DNA of 64,000 nucleotides. It comes from Coffea arabica (Eukaryota > Streptophyta > Magnoliopsida > Gentianales > Rubiaceae). The translations under genes and the position numbers were made by a program. Below the pieces are notes generated by a model. The model was not told the DNA's origin and ran no database searches. It was given only the letters and a program-made list of their open reading frames with translations. Below, one piece after another: positions 1-13,032 of this stretch. Within the stretch, counting starts at the first letter, position 1. Each line of letters starts with the position of its first letter. The stretch covers positions 1,714,501 to 1,778,500 of the forward strand of contig NC_092323.1 in NCBI RefSeq assembly GCF_036785885.1. The letters run 5' to 3'.

Positions 1-2104
1 CAGTAGATGTCAGACTTCGTGGTCAGTTTTCCTGTGTCATAATACTCAGGTGCACAGTATCCCTGGGTTCCCATGACCCTTGTTGAAACATGAGACTTAT
101 CCTTGGGCGGACCAAACTTTGCAAGCCCAAAGTCAGAAAGTTTTGGATGAAATCCTTCACCTAATAGTATGTTTGATGACTTGAGGTCCCTGTGGATTAC
201 AGGTGGGTCTGCTTGGTTGTGAAGGTAATCCAACCCTTCAGCTATACCAGCTGCTATCTTCATCCTTGTATTCCAGTCCAGTGGCTGCATATCAGGAGGA
301 AGATCTGAAAATTGTTCCCCGGACTATTAGTTATATACTACAGCAAATGAGCAGGAAGTAGTACTGCTTGAGAGTGCTTGGAACAAAGGATGAAGTGCAG
401 AAAAAGTGGCAAATTCCAACATCTCTTGAATGCGAAAAAGAGATCTTTAAGCAAGGGTCTGGTTAAAAACTGTAATAGGAAGACCTAAGAATTTACAGAA
501 GAGGTGTTACAGAAACAGAATTGCTTCCAATTTTCCCGGCAGGACTCATTTGTTCAAGCTTGAATTAAAGAGAAACGGAACATTTAGAAAAAAAATGACA
601 TATTACCATGGAGCTGATATTCCAGTGAACCCAAAGGCAAGAGTTCATATACAAGAAGACGTTGCTCCCCCTCGGCACAGAAACCAACTAAATCAACAAG
701 GTTAGGATGATGCAAAAGAGAGAGCATGAGAACCTCCACAAGGAACTCTTTAGACCCTTGAAGTCCTGAAGGATCTAGCTTTTTAATAGCTACGACCTGA
801 AAAGTGATAATTTATGAAGTCCTAAAGCTTCAGAAATTTGCAAGTCATGCACCACAAAAACTATGAAGAAAGCAGAGATCACAGAGGAAAAATCATTCAG
901 TGCATTAAGAGAGCCCCACAACCACAACTAGAAGTTCGTTTTAGATTGGAATTACCTGACCGGTGCTGTCTATCTTCCCTTTATATATGGACCCAAAACC
1001 GCCTTCTCCAATAAGGCACTCTCTCCTGAAATTTTTTGTTGCAGAAGCAAGTTCTCGATAGGAGAATGTAGTATTACAATTTTGAACATGACAACTATCC
1101 AGTGAAGCACCACGTTTCAGTGTTGGTTCTAAAGTTTCAGGCATTTTAACTGCACGTATCATAGAAAGTATAGTGAAGAAATGCAGCAAGAAGTTGTTCC
1201 ACAAGCTGTAAGAAAGAAGCACAATTTGAATAGAAGATATTCAAAAACATAAATCAAGAGAGAGAGACAGCATTGGCGGTCAACTGTCTATCAAAGTAGC
1301 GCAGAAGCAAGTAGGTTTTCGCCACATATAAAGCCAAAGACTTTGATCTTTATAACATATAAATAAGGGGTTGTTCTAGAATGGAATGAAAAAGAGACAG
1401 TTGTCCACTTGTAGCATAGTGGTGGCGAAGTGCATGATTCATGAAGAAGGTTATTGAGAGCTAATCGTGCTTGATAGGGTTGCAAGTCTTACCACGGGAA
1501 ATTTGCAACCCGTTATCTATCTCTTATAGCAGCAGCAAGAAGGGGTGTTTAGTTCAGAGGACAACAAAGATGTGCCATAGCAAAGGAAACTTAGAATGGC
1601 GTGACAGTTTCTGCTCCGAATTACTCCTAGCATTTTTTGAGAAATTAAAAGTCAATGAAATTGTTGTTCAGTTAAAAGTATCGAACTTTTCTGCTTTTCT
1701 TTCTGATCATTACGTTTTCGTGGCTGCTCTTCTCTAACCCTGTAAAACTATCATACGTGGTACTGTACTCCTACAGTAGTAATGTTTACGAGCTTCTTGC
1801 AGTCAAGCACGAATAAATAATCAACAAGAATGGTGGAAAACGAAAAAGAAACACCAAGTAAAGCGAACAAAGCTAAAAATGACAAGAATTTCCTCTTTTG
1901 GTTTATTTTAAAACAAAAAAAAAAAAGAAAGGGGAGAGAAATTAATAACAAACCAGAAGAAGAGGAGGCAGGAATAAGGGTGGAGGCCAGGGCTGCATCC
2001 TCGTCCTCATGGAATTCCAATTCTCTCTTAGTGTCAGCAGGTTGTTTATCCATCATCATGCTTACGCCTTCCTTTCTGCAGCCAAAGCATGAACACAAGC
2101 CCAT
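1..2104 (-). CDS. Receptor-like cytoplasmic kinase (RLCK VII / PBS1-like), 3' part outside window
   Basis: Four exons were read on the minus strand: 1954-2104, 956-1149, 607-796 and 304 to beyond base 1. All junctions are GT-AG and in frame. The N-terminus MGLCSCFGC has a Gly-2 and cysteines, which fits myristoylation and palmitoylation and hence plasma-membrane anchoring. Next come [13 protein letters not shown], the Gly-rich loop [11 protein letters not shown], the ATP-binding lysine in VVAIKKLDP, the catalytic loop [11 protein letters not shown], and a [10 protein letters not shown] activation segment. HRD arginine and DFG are intact, so an active Ser/Thr kinase is expected. RLCK VII members relay signals from surface receptors in immunity and development; that role here is inferred from family. 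Exon 1 was chosen because its phase-1 end joins exon 2 to give [14 protein letters not shown]; the hydrophobic stretch that follows in the open frame is intron read-through. The C-terminal lobe is missing at the window edge. Confidence 0.88.
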
Positions 2105-2139
2105 ATTCTGACAGGTACACAAGCCCTTTTTCTATAAAA

Positions 2140-2162
2140 TTTTATATATATATATATATATA
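2140..2162. repeat. (TA)n microsatellite upstream of the RLCK start codon
   Basis: A short TA run 36-58 bp upstream of the kinase ATG. It could serve as a TATA-like element on the minus strand, but it is also a simple repeat. No other promoter motif was recognised. Confidence 0.6.
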
Positions 2163-3610
2163 AGTACGAGTAGTAGGATTCGAGGCCTTGGCTACTCCAT
2201 AAAATCCAGAGACATGTTCTCATGAATCAAAATCATGATCTTCTTTCTTTATTAGGATGCTGGTGCGAGCCGGGGTTTGGTTTTCCACTTTCTTCTTGTC
2301 CGACTAGTTAGCGAGTAAATTTGAGGTTTTTGTACGTTAGGGGGACCCAAAATCAAATACTAAATCATCAAATGAATCAAGTGCGATCCGTGCGTGCGTG
2401 TGATACGGAGGAATGCGACTCCTTATCAGCGTCACCATCCTCGCCCCCGCTCCTCTTAGAAAATCCTTGATAAACCAAACAAACATTACCCAGCCAGCAA
2501 ATTAACAGCAACCAAAACAAAAGCCATCATCTTCTCCTGTCAGTTTTTCTCGTGGACCACCCAAAAACTATGCCACCACGCACGCACCAACCAACGGAGA
2601 TAAATAGCGTGCGATAGTACAAAGTACTACATAAAATTCAAGAACCAAAGAGCAGCCGTGCTTCAAATTTCGATCATGGGTAATGAAGAAACCGTCGGTG
2701 TACAGTTTTTGGACGAAGGCCGGACGGTTTAGCTAGAGGAAAAAATCGTTCAAAATGATGTTTATATTTTGTAAAATGATTTTTTTCTGTCTCTCATTTT
2801 TTAAAATATAATTTTACGTCCTTTACAAATAAATATTTGGTAAATTTGGTTTCTATCTAAATTTTCGACTAGTTTTTTTGTCGGAATTTGCCACACGTGA
2901 TCATTTTTTAGGAATAACATTGTCTAATCGAATTTCACATAATCCGATCCACAATCTCTTACACTTCACAAAATGAATTTTTCATTCCTTATCGATCATG
3001 TGTATAAATAGCATTTTTTTTAAACACACACACATACATATATTTGATTTCATTTTAACAGTACGAATAGCATGTAATATATTTCTATTTGATTTTACCT
3101 ACAACTACAATTAGTTTGTTCAAGTGAAATCAAATAGAGATATATTATATATTATTTAAACTGTTCAGGTGAAATCAAATAAACATACATGTGTTTTAAA
3201 AGAAAAAAAAAACTATTCGTACACATGATTAATGAGGAATGAAAATTTTCATTTTGTAAAATATGAGGAACAAAAAAAAATTATTTTATAAAATGTAAAG
3301 AATATTTTAAACGATTTTCCTTTAACTAAAAATTGGAATATCTTTTCTCGCACACCACCCCAAAAAAAAGGTTGCAAATTGGGCAAACTCTTGACCATCC
3401 TATCATTATCTAGGACTCTATGGCTGTCTTGTTTGAATTGCAATTTTCTAGAGTTTTTATAGAAAATATACTGTAACGACTTGATATATGTAAGATAAAA
3501 AAAAGATTGAAAAATATATTCATGAAAACATAGGAATTACGTAAAAAATTTTTGGTGAAAACTGGCTTTCCAAAAAAAGGCTAATAGATGGCCCTGTCCT
3601 TTTGGAAGAA
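2163..3610. other. Intergenic DNA between RLCK promoter and foldback element
   Basis: AT-rich sequence with no supportable open frame. About 3000-3250 contains a short imperfect inverted repeat (ATAGCATTTTTTTTAAAC... against ...AAAAGAAAAAAAAAACTATTCG, with GATTTCATTTTAACAG against CTGTTCAGGTGAAATC), suggesting a small decayed MITE. No gene was seen. Confidence 0.5.
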
Positions 3611-5299
3611 CCGGCCGGAAACCTTTATGGTAGGAAGCCTTTGACCATTCCTACCGTAGGCAGTCACTCAGAGCATGACACGTGTTGAAGTTCGATGGAG
3701 TGTAAACGGAGACGTTAAATTGTGGAAGAGCGCGTGAAGAGCAAACATTAAATTTTAGTCTGCGGCTACAAGCAAAAAAGCACACGTTCAGACTTTTTCC
3801 AATGTAGCAGGTTGGACCAAGGAAGGGTAATTGCATGTCAAAACCACCGGCATTTATGCATTTGCAAATGTACCCGTTAGCAACGGAAAAATACTGCAAA
3901 TGCCTTTGACAAAAAAATATGCGTAAAGAAGGTACTAAAGTTTTAACAATTAATAAATGTAAATATCACACGTGTCGGGGATAATAACTTGAAAGAAGGA
4001 AAAGTGGAGCAGAGGTAAACGTAGTAATTCCACGGCAACGCGAAACACAAAGAGATTGAAGCCTTCATTATATTTATATACATATATAAATTTAGTATTC
4101 AAGTGTTCAGCTTAAGCATCCGGGAAAATGGTCCCATAACTATCGTTACGGTAAACAAAACAGTTTTAGACATGATATAATAGGTTCTAAAAATTTTTGC
4201 GACCATTTGATTACCCGTTAGACCTATCCACTTAAATAAGATTATGAGTAAAAATAAGGAAGTAAATTTCTCATCTTAAATAGTAAATTAACGTAATAAA
4301 TTAGTAACTTTTGCAGTCCAAAAGGTAAATTGTAAGTAATATGAAACATACTTTTTAAAGAGATAAATTACAATAGTATATCTCAAATATATTTTTGAGG
4401 GGGTAAGTTTATTTGAAGTAAAAGTATGTTTTTATACATAAATAGTGATTTTTACTTATAACATAGTAAATTTGATTAATGACAAAAACATGCTAATTTA
4501 TGGCCAAAATATTGTATAATGCTTAAAAAACTTATACGAAACCCATATGTTATGAAATAACACTAAAATGTATTGTTAATGATTAAAACTGAGTACGTTA
4601 CTTAGTAAGTATTGTTAATATACTTGTATACATATTTGATCGTATGTGAATAAACAAGTATTTTTTAAATTTATAGGGAAATTAATTTTTTCTTTTGCAG
4701 TTTAAAAAAAAGTAAGCAAAAATATTTTTTCTCGGAGCACAAAAATCCACAAGTCAAAGTAATTGGTCTAAAAGGGAAAGAAACATTCTGAATATCATTG
4801 TTTACAGTACTAAGTAAATTAGATGTAAAATGCTCGTTAAAAGCAGGTGCGTTGACATATAATAAAGGAAAGCCATAAAGAGCAAGCCATTTACGGGAAA
4901 AGTTATCATTCATAAAAATAGCAACGCTTCACGGTTTTCTTATCAGTCTTGCAACGTATGAGCAAAGTGGCAATAATTAAAATAGTATTTTTTTAGATTT
5001 ATACATATTTCATTAATTTTTTTTGCATTTAAAAAAAAATGAACGAAAATGTTTTATGAGAAAGAACATAAGTCAAAAGGAATGGTCTAAAAGGGAAAAG
5101 AATAGCAAATACGTACCGTACTCGTAGTTCATGTTCGAAGGACTATATGGCTGTTTTTGAAAAATATCCTGAAAAATATGTAATCCAAACGGAACCGATT
5201 CTTCACTATTTAAAATGTCAAATCTGTGATTGTGTTTTAACTGTTATCCATTGGTATCCTAAAGTATCATTTTTCCATCAAATGCTACATCTTTAAAGA

Positions 5300-5520
5300 T
5301 GTTTTCCCATAAACAAATTTATTTAGCGGATAAAATACATAAAAATTCGTTTTTCAATAAAACACTAGTTCTTTATGGATTTCTTCCATTATAAGAATAG
5401 AGTACCCATTTTTCCATAAACAAATTTATTTATCGGTTGAAATAAAAATAAATCTATTTTTCAATAAAACACTAATTCTTTAACACTTTCCTCTATTATA
5501 AAAACAGAGTACCCATTTTA
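5300..5520 (-). repeat. Two 106-bp repeat units in left foldback arm (inverted)
   Basis: Two units containing CATAAACAAATTTATTT, AATAAAACACTA and AGAGTACCCATTTT. They are the reverse complement of the units at 6650-7620, which places them at the inner end of the left arm. Confidence 0.8.
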
Positions 5521-6649
5521 CCCCCTCTAGAAAAATTTTAGCCCCAGTGTAGAAAAAAATCTTAGCTTTGTCACTGACTGAAATGTTTGTAACTAAGATT
5601 TATCCATGGTGAATGTATGATACATAATTTTTTCACTGTATTCAATTTATATGATGACAAATTAAATGGGTCAATTGGATTAGTGAGCATCAGTTTTGTG
5701 AATGATTATGAGAGTAAACTATATTATGACAATAAAATACGTTGAATTGTGAAAATTTTAATTTAAACATACTCCTAAATTTTGGATATGTGACTTTCAT
5801 AGGTGCAAATTTTTTAAATTAACAGTTAGTTATTACTATGAGTAATGTGGTAAGTGTGAGATGTGAATGTCAGTTATTACTATCAGTAAAGTCAGCAATA
5901 AATGTGAGACATTAATTGAAATTTGCAGATATCATTTTACATGGGTGGTTATTATTTGTTAGTTAAAATTTAGGAGTTTTAATTTTATGGGTTAGTGGGG
6001 AAACCGTGAGGGAAATGTGGGAAAAACATGAGCATGAGTATAGGATTTGTACGAGCAGTTATAGGATTAGTTGTGACATAAACATTTCTGAATTTTAGAA
6101 ATGTAAAATTGTAATAAAATAGTATTCAGACTTTTGACAATTTGGAAAGCTCCTTATTCAAAATTCCCTCTGCAATACATATAGATAGATATAGATGTCT
6201 TTTTTTTAGTGGTTCAATCTCATATTCGTGAACTATCTGCACAAAAAAATAAAATTCTAGACTATTACCAACTCTATTATTCTTATTATTGTATTAATTG
6301 TTATACTATTTCTCTCATTTTGTTAGGTCAACATTAATACAAGTTTAATTATTATTATGTCTCGTGTCCCAGAAAATACAGATTATCTTATTTAGGTGGA
6401 TACGTCCAACAGATAATCAAATTGATGCTAAAAATTTAGAATGAATAAGTTGCTTTTACATAACGGTTGTAAAGATTTCTTGAAACTTTATGAATTAGGT
6501 GTCTTGCATTTGCAAAAAGAATTTCTAGCATATTTTTGTAATGGAAATGGACTTAAAACTTGCTATAGGTTATTTTCCTATATTTCAATTTTATCGTAGA
6601 GGGTAATTTGCTATTCAACCTAATTTTATTCTGATTTTATCCAACTAAT

Positions 6650-7625
6650 AAATTAACTTATGAAAATAGATAATTTATGGAGGAAAGCCATAAGTAGCTG
6701 GTGCTTTATTGAAAAATGAATTTATTTTTATTTTATCCAATAAATAAATTTATTTATGAAAAATGGGTACTCTGTTCTTATAATGGAGGAAAGCCATAAA
6801 GATTAGTGTTTTATTGAAAAACGGGTTTATTTTATTTTGTTTGACAAATAAATTTTTTAATGAAAAAATGGGTACTCTAGTGTTATAATGGAAAAAAGTC
6901 ATAAAGAGCTAGTGTTTTATTAAAAAACGGATTTATTTTTATTTTATCCGATAAATAAATTCGTTTATGAAAAAATGGGAACTCTGTTCTTATAATGGAG
7001 GAAAGTCATAAAGAATTAATGTTTTATGAGAAAATGAATTTATTTTTATTTTATCCGATAAATAAATTGATTTATGGAAATACAGGTACTGTGTTCTTAT
7101 AATGAAGGAAAGTCATAAAGAACTAGTGTTTTATTGAAAAATAGGTTTATTTTATTTTATCCGATAAATAAATCTTTTTATGAAAAATGGGTACTCTGTT
7201 CTTATAATGGAGGAAAGTCATAAAGAGCTAGTGTTTTATTCGAAAATAGATTTATTTTTATTTTATCCGATAAATAAATTGCTTTATGAAAATATGGGTA
7301 CTCTGTTCTTATAATACAGGAAAGCCATAAAGAGGTAGTGTTTTATTGGAAAACGAATTTATTTTTATTTTATCCGATAAATACATTTTTCTATGAAAAA
7401 ATGGGTACTCTATTCTTATAATGCAGGAAAGTTATAAAGAGTTAGTATTTTATTGGAAAATGGGTTTATTTTTATTTTATCCGATAAATAAATTTTTTAA
7501 TGGAAAAATGGGCACTCTGTTCTTATAATGGAGGGAAACTATAAAGAACTAGTGTTTTATTGCAAAATCGGTTTATTTTTATTTTATCCAATAAATAAAT
7601 TTTTTACGGGAAAATGGGTGTTAAA
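6650..7625 (+). repeat. Array of about nine tandem 106-bp units in right foldback arm
   Basis: The motif AAAGTCATAAAGA..TAGTGTTTTATT recurs near 6686, 6791, 6897, 7005, 7110, 7214, 7321, 7428 and 7536, a spacing of 104-112 bp. Each unit also carries TTTATTTTATCCGATAAATAAAT and GGGTACTCTGTTCTTATAATGG. Units differ by scattered substitutions. The array is tandem with no unique spacers. Confidence 0.9.
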
Positions 7626-9223
7626 GAGGTGGTATTTGATGGGAACATGATACTTTAGGATACCAATGGATAACAGTTAAAATACAATCACAGATTTGGT
7701 ATTTTAAATAATAAAGAATCGGTTCCGCTTGGATTACATATTTTTCAGGGTATTTTTCAAAAACAGCACTGTAGTACATATCTGCTATTCCTGTCCCTTT
7801 TAGACAAATTCTTTTGACTTATGTGCTTTCTGATAAAAAATTTTCATTATTTTTTTTAAAATGCAAGAAACAATTTAATTCTGTATAAATCAAAAAATTT
7901 ACTATTTCAACTATTGGCACTTTGCTCATTCTTTGGAGGTCTGGTAAGAAAGCCGTGAAGAGTTGGTATTTTTATTAATGAGAACTTTTTCCATAAATGG
8001 CCTGCTTTTTATGACTTTCCTTTATTATATGTCAAAGTACCAGTTTTTTACCAGCATTTTACATCTATTTGTTTAGTACTTTAAACAATGATATTCAGCT
8101 GTATCTTTCTTTTTCAGACCAACTATTTTGACTTGTGGAGTTTTGTGCTCTGTGCAAAAAAAATTTCGCTTACTTTTTTTTAAACTGCAACACAAAAAAT
8201 TTAATTATGTATAAATTTAAAAAATATTAATTTATTCACATATGATCAAGTATTTATACAAGTATATAAACAGTACTTACCAAGTAAGGTACTTAGTTTT
8301 AATTATTAATAAAACATTTTAGTGTTATTTCAAATAATAATAAAATATGGGCTTGGCATAAGTTTTTTAAGCATAATAGAATATTTTTGCCACAAATTAG
8401 CATGTTTTTGTTATTAATCAAATTTACTATGTTATAAGTAAAAATGATTATTTATGTATAAAAACATACTATTACTTTGAATAAACTTACTCCCTCAAAA
8501 CTATATTCAGGATAAAAATTGTAATTTATCTCTTTAAAAAGTATGTTTCATAATACTTTCAATTCACCTTTTGGGCTGTAAAAGTTACTAGTTTATTACG
8601 TTAACTTTCTATTTTAGATGACAAACTTACTTCCTTATTTTTACGCATAATTCTATTCAAGTGGATAAGTCCAACAGGTAATCAAATGGTTGCTAAAATT
8701 ATTATAACCTATTATATCATGTCTAAAACTGTTTTTTTACCATAACGATAGTTACTACTTCATTTTCCCACATGCTTAAGCTCAACACTTGGTACTAAAT
8801 TTATATATGTATATAAATTTAATGAAGGCTTGAATCCTTTCGTTTACCTCCACTTTTCCTTCTTCCAAATTATTATTCGCCACGCGTGTGCGATAATCAT
8901 TTATTATTTCTTAAAATTTCGGTACCTTCTTTACGCACATTTTTTGTCCAAGACATTTGCAGCATTTTTCCATTGGTAATGGGTACATTTACAAATACAT
9001 AAATGCCTCTGGTTTTAACCTGCAATAACACTTCCTGGCCCAACTCGTACGGAAGTCAGTGTGCTTTTTGGTTGTATCCGTAAACGATTCTATCTAATTT
9101 CCTCTCCACGCGCTATGCAACAATTTAACGTCTCCGTTTGGACTGTATGCACCCTAACACGTGTCGCTATTTGCCGGCCTTTCTACCATAGGCAGGTTCC
9201 TACCATAAAGGTATCCAAACCGG

Positions 9224-9787
9224 TATACGGTGCTTATCTCAAATTCTCAATTATCCACAGGTGACAGGCGGGTGGCATTACTATGCATTTAACCAATTAA
9301 AGCCTTAATTCACCTCTTTGAGGAAAGACCGCGCCTACAATCTTCTGCCCGGCATCATGTTTAGGCCAAACAGGTAAATGAAGAATCCCATTCAATTGAA
9401 TCCAATTCCACCGGTTACATAGGAGTACTTGTTTCTTTTGCTGCTTCTACAAAAATGGAAATTGTATTTGCTGGGAACAGAAAAGCTTTCAAGCCGTCTT
9501 ACATTGCTCTTCTACAATCAGACCACTAGGATCTTTGAGACCCAACCAACCCAAGCAAAAAAAAAAAAGTAATTTTGTAACTTGCAAGTAATCCATCATA
9601 CGATTAACCAACGATTTCTAGCCTGACAAGAAAATTTTGTCCAATACCTCGCTCAGATTCTCCATACCAGAAAGGTACTACTGGCTTCCTGTAACGCCTT
9701 GATATCTACCACTCCCCTCCTTTATCAGATCAAAGCGAGTACCAGAGTTTGCAATACGTGAGAAACATAGTAAAACTTTCAAAACGC
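9224..9787. other. Region downstream of the membrane-protein gene (3' UTR side)
   Basis: No gene was seen. The part nearest 9788 probably holds the 3' UTR of the minus-strand gene that ends there. No clear polyadenylation signal was assigned. Confidence 0.5.
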
Positions 9788-12700
9788 TCAAATCAGTGTA
9801 ACAGTTACGGTCGAAATCTTCCTTGAATTACAGAACGAGTGCAAGTAGTCCTCGTCAACTGTTGCCAAACCAGAAAGTCGAATGCCATATGCTTCCATCC
9901 TCTTGACATCCCGTGTAATAGGTGATTGCCAAAGTCCATCCCACCAGGCGGGAGGTAGAATTGGTGTAGATGCACATTGATTTGGCTGGTGACTACAACT
10001 TAATGGACCAGCAAATCTATTCCACACATGCCCCCAGCCAATCTGATTCCTTAAACCTTCCGAAAGTAAATTACTTTGGAAGCTACTGAGGTAAGTAAAA
10101 CTTGAACCGGCAGTGGAGTTGTCCCCTGCAGAACAAAACAAACAATTACAATCATAAAACAGCAACAATAGCAAGAGCAGCGATTAGAAAATGTCCGTGT
10201 CATAACCATTACCAAGTCTCTGAGCTGCAGCCAGTGCTGCAATCAGCTGAGCATAGGTTGTCCCGACACGCCTGTGAGCCCCAGAGACCACAGCATGTTT
10301 TGCACGTGATGCAAGAAAGAAATCAACAAAGGCAACCCATCTGGGTGCAGGACCCCAATCCCTTACCCTCGGATTCCAGTTACTTAATCTGTCTTTTGGT
10401 GCAGTAATATTTCCTTCAAAATGCTCATAGTCAAAGTGAAGAACCTGGGAAAAACCAATTAGGGGTGTTCAGTGCTAATCTTGTGTGAATCAAGTCTAGG
10501 TTAAGAAGGAATCCTACCACCAGGTTGGAATTTCATAAAAAATAAGAGGCTCATATTCAACATGCAAAGAACTTACCTCTGCAAATTCCATAAGATTTGG
10601 TCCAATATCTTCCAGCAAAGAAGGCGTATCAGAAACTAATACTACTTTGGGCCTGGAAGATAGTTTGCCGGCAGCCTTCCTAACACAATCCAGAGCTGCC
10701 CACACAGCTCTCACAGACCTAATACAATGGTCAAAAACTTCTTATGTAAGTAAGCTCATGGAGGTTAAAATATTGTTTGATTCAATTTTAGAGAAATATC
10801 TATGCAAATCAGTTGCAATCCCACATACAATCTACAAGGTATGCTCCATTTATTTATCATGAACATCCAAATGGCATCCAAGAATTAAAGGTCATGCAAA
10901 ACAAAAGCCACAAGAGATTTTGGTATTCTGACTACCTATTCATAAGCATCCTCATGTGCACCGCAATATCAGGATCAGCACCACCACTAAGGGCCCAGTT
11001 CAAAGCATGTTCTACAATTTCCGAAGGAGATATAAGCACTCTCATCAGCTCCCCAAATACATTAGGTCTGTGCTGCAAATTTTCTGGCTCTCCAAAAAGA
11101 TCAGAAGCAGCCTTCCTCATCTCTGGGTGCATGCTCTTCAAGAAAAACTGAGCAGCCACAGCATCTGTGGTATTCTGGAACCTGATGTACAAAACTAAAG
11201 GATCACCTGATAATATCTTAGCAGGTATATCAAAACAGTAAACATAATATCATATTCACATCTAACCATATTATGGGTTGGTGCCACTCCCTCCAATTGC
11301 CACATAGAACATTAGTTCGTGACGGCTTCTGAAAATCATCAATCCTCATAACAAGATGTCTCCCATATTTTGCTACACAACCATTCATCCTCCACAGATG
11401 CTTGACTTCCGCCAAGGTAAAGGAAAGATTCGAATACAAAATGTAATCTCCAAAAGGATATTTCCCCCTGAAATGAGAACCATACCATTCAAATGAAAAA
11501 CCGTTTAATACAATCACTTGATGAACCACCTTTCATGTTTTAGACATCGCATGATCAACTTGTTCTTTTAATCCTGTATAGGAAATTATATTCAATGGAC
11601 TGTCATTCTATGTCTAGATCTGAAAGTGAAGTACAACTTTGGGATCTAGCAAAATTTACCCATGAAAAAAGCTCCAGGCAACAAGACACTGACTGACATT
11701 TAGCCTAATTGTAAGAAAGTAGCATATTTGGATGCATGTCAAGAAATCACAAAATCCAAAACTAAACATGAACAGCAAGGCTTGAGAGAGAACCAATGTG
11801 CCTGGTCTGCCCGATAATCAAAGACCGGTTCAACATCACACTTATAGCTGCGGCAGTTAGGATCTTGTACATTTCATTACCAAACCCTGCTTCTGATGCT
11901 TTTCCTAACACAAAACCATGTCTACAGAAGTGCTCCGGAGGCAGCGCTCGGACTGTTGGAGCACCTGAGAAAAGTTAGTAAAGTGTATGAATGAGCATGA
12001 GATGATTAAGAGGTATGTTTTTCAATAGTGTAGATATCAGAAAAACCACAGTTGGCTAGCGTAAACAGCTAGCTATTGGGCAGAATGTTTAATTAATGCT
12101 TGACCTGAGACCAGCCAACGTACTCAAAATACACTCCAAATAAACAAACAAAAAGAATCCAACTGGTTTGCTGCAATTTGGGAAAGCTTTCCAGGTTGGT
12201 AGTATATTATTGTGTCTCGAAAAGGAAACGCGAGGAAGTTTAATTTGCACATGGTCATTAAATAAGTTGGCGAACCTCGTCTAGCTGAGCAAATCATAGC
12301 CAATGGGCCCAATGAACTCTGTTTTCTTTGCTAAATGATGCTAGGCCACAAGAAGACGTTTTAGCAGAAACATAAGCACGCAAAAGAGAAAGGGGTGAAA
12401 TCTCAATTAACAAGTCGCAGCAAAGAAGGAAGAGTTTTCCAGGCTAGAAACTAAGTGGATAAACAAAGAATAAGCATTGCCGGGAGTCCTAAAAGAAATC
12501 CTGCATACCTGGAACTACCTACCTACCAAAAAAAATTAGTACGGGGTAGTGAATGAAGTGATTAGTGCTACTTCGAAGGAAGTAGTGCTGCTCAGGTGTG
12601 TGATTGGTAGGAGTAGATTACCGTTGAGACGAAAGTGACTGTGGATCATTTGCCTGGCTCGGAGACTCTCCTCTCCAGATCCTCTCCCAAACATCTCCCC

Positions 12701-12970
12701 CATCTCTTCAACCGTTGCGCATCCTCCTCCTCCCTTGCTATCATTCACAACCTTTGCCTTTTCTTCTTCTCCTTCTTCTTCTTCTTCTTCTTGAATTCCG
12801 AGGTGGGTGGTCTCATTGATGTCGGCGGAAGGCTCGATGGATCTGAGGGCAAGGATGAGCAATCCCAGCACCGTAAGCGCTGCACTGGCGATCAAAAACC
12901 AGGACCCCAAAGACAGTCGCCTCCGCCGCCACCCCGACCCCGACCGGGCCGACCCCGCCCTCGCCACCAT
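9788..12970 (-). CDS. Type II membrane protein, At4g12700/At2g04280 family (uncharacterised, glycosyltransferase-like)
   Basis: Seven exons: 12622-12970, 11802-11964, 11267-11467, 10936-11181, 10577-10718, 10213-10444 and 9788-10125. They total 1,671 bp and encode 556 residues. Phases 1,2,2,2,0,1 all match. A basic N-terminus (RRRR) is followed by one hydrophobic segment at about residues 21-41 and an acidic Glu-rich linker, giving a signal-anchor protein with its body probably in the Golgi lumen. Conserved blocks include KASEAGFGNEMYKILTAA, GKYPFGDY, HMRMLMNRSVRAVWAAL, DWGPAPRWVAFVDFFLASRA, SGAHRRVGTTYAQLIAALAA and GWGHVWNRFAGPLSC. Arabidopsis relatives, recalled as about 560 residues, have loose 'calcium ion-binding' annotations. 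The VVSGAHRRVGTTYAQL block resembles the C-terminal region of fucosyltransferase-like proteins, so enzymatic function is a hypothesis. Intron 2 has a GC donor. Confidence 0.88.
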
Positions 12971-13025
12971 TCTCCTTGGTTTTTTTAATATTTTTTTCCC
13001 TTTTGGGGGGCACCGAATCTGAATC

Positions 13026-13032
13026 TTATATA
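13026..13032 (-). promoter_or_regulatory. TATA box of the membrane-protein gene
   Basis: TATATAA on the minus strand, 56-62 bp upstream of the ATG at 12970. This implies a start site near 13000 and a 5' UTR of only about 30 nt. Confidence 0.6.

Larger units (their letters stand above)
3611..9223. mobile_element. Large foldback element with arms of about 1.9 and 2.6 kb
   Basis: The left arm (3611 to about 5520) reads as the reverse complement of the right arm (about 6640-9223). Shared blocks include ACCTTTATGGTAGG near both ends, GACACGTGTT, AAACGGAGACGTTAAATTGT (3698-3720 against 9125-9145), the TATCATTGTTTACAGTACTAAG region, and the ACTGTTATCCATTGGTATCC block near 5240 and 7670. The arms have diverged by substitutions and small indels. 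Between them lie inverted arrays of a roughly 106-bp repeat and a spacer (about 5530-6600). No transposase or other credible ORF exists, so the element is non-autonomous. Foldback elements of plants are often Mutator-related (for example Arabidopsis FARE); that affiliation is inference, since no clear target-site duplication was found. Confidence 0.85.

Noticed and set aside
1751-1953. Hydrophobic extension of the RLCK first exon ([14 protein letters not shown])
   Set aside because: It lies after an in-frame GTTTGT donor that joins exon 1 to exon 2 correctly; the hydrophobic residues are translated T-rich intron.
6650-7625. Regularly spaced repeats resembling a CRISPR array
   Set aside because: The units are contiguous 106-bp tandem repeats in a plant foldback element, without unique spacers or cas genes.
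10102-10407. Plus-strand open frame over the membrane-protein gene
   Set aside because: It is antisense to exons 6 and 7 of a well-supported gene and has no family features.
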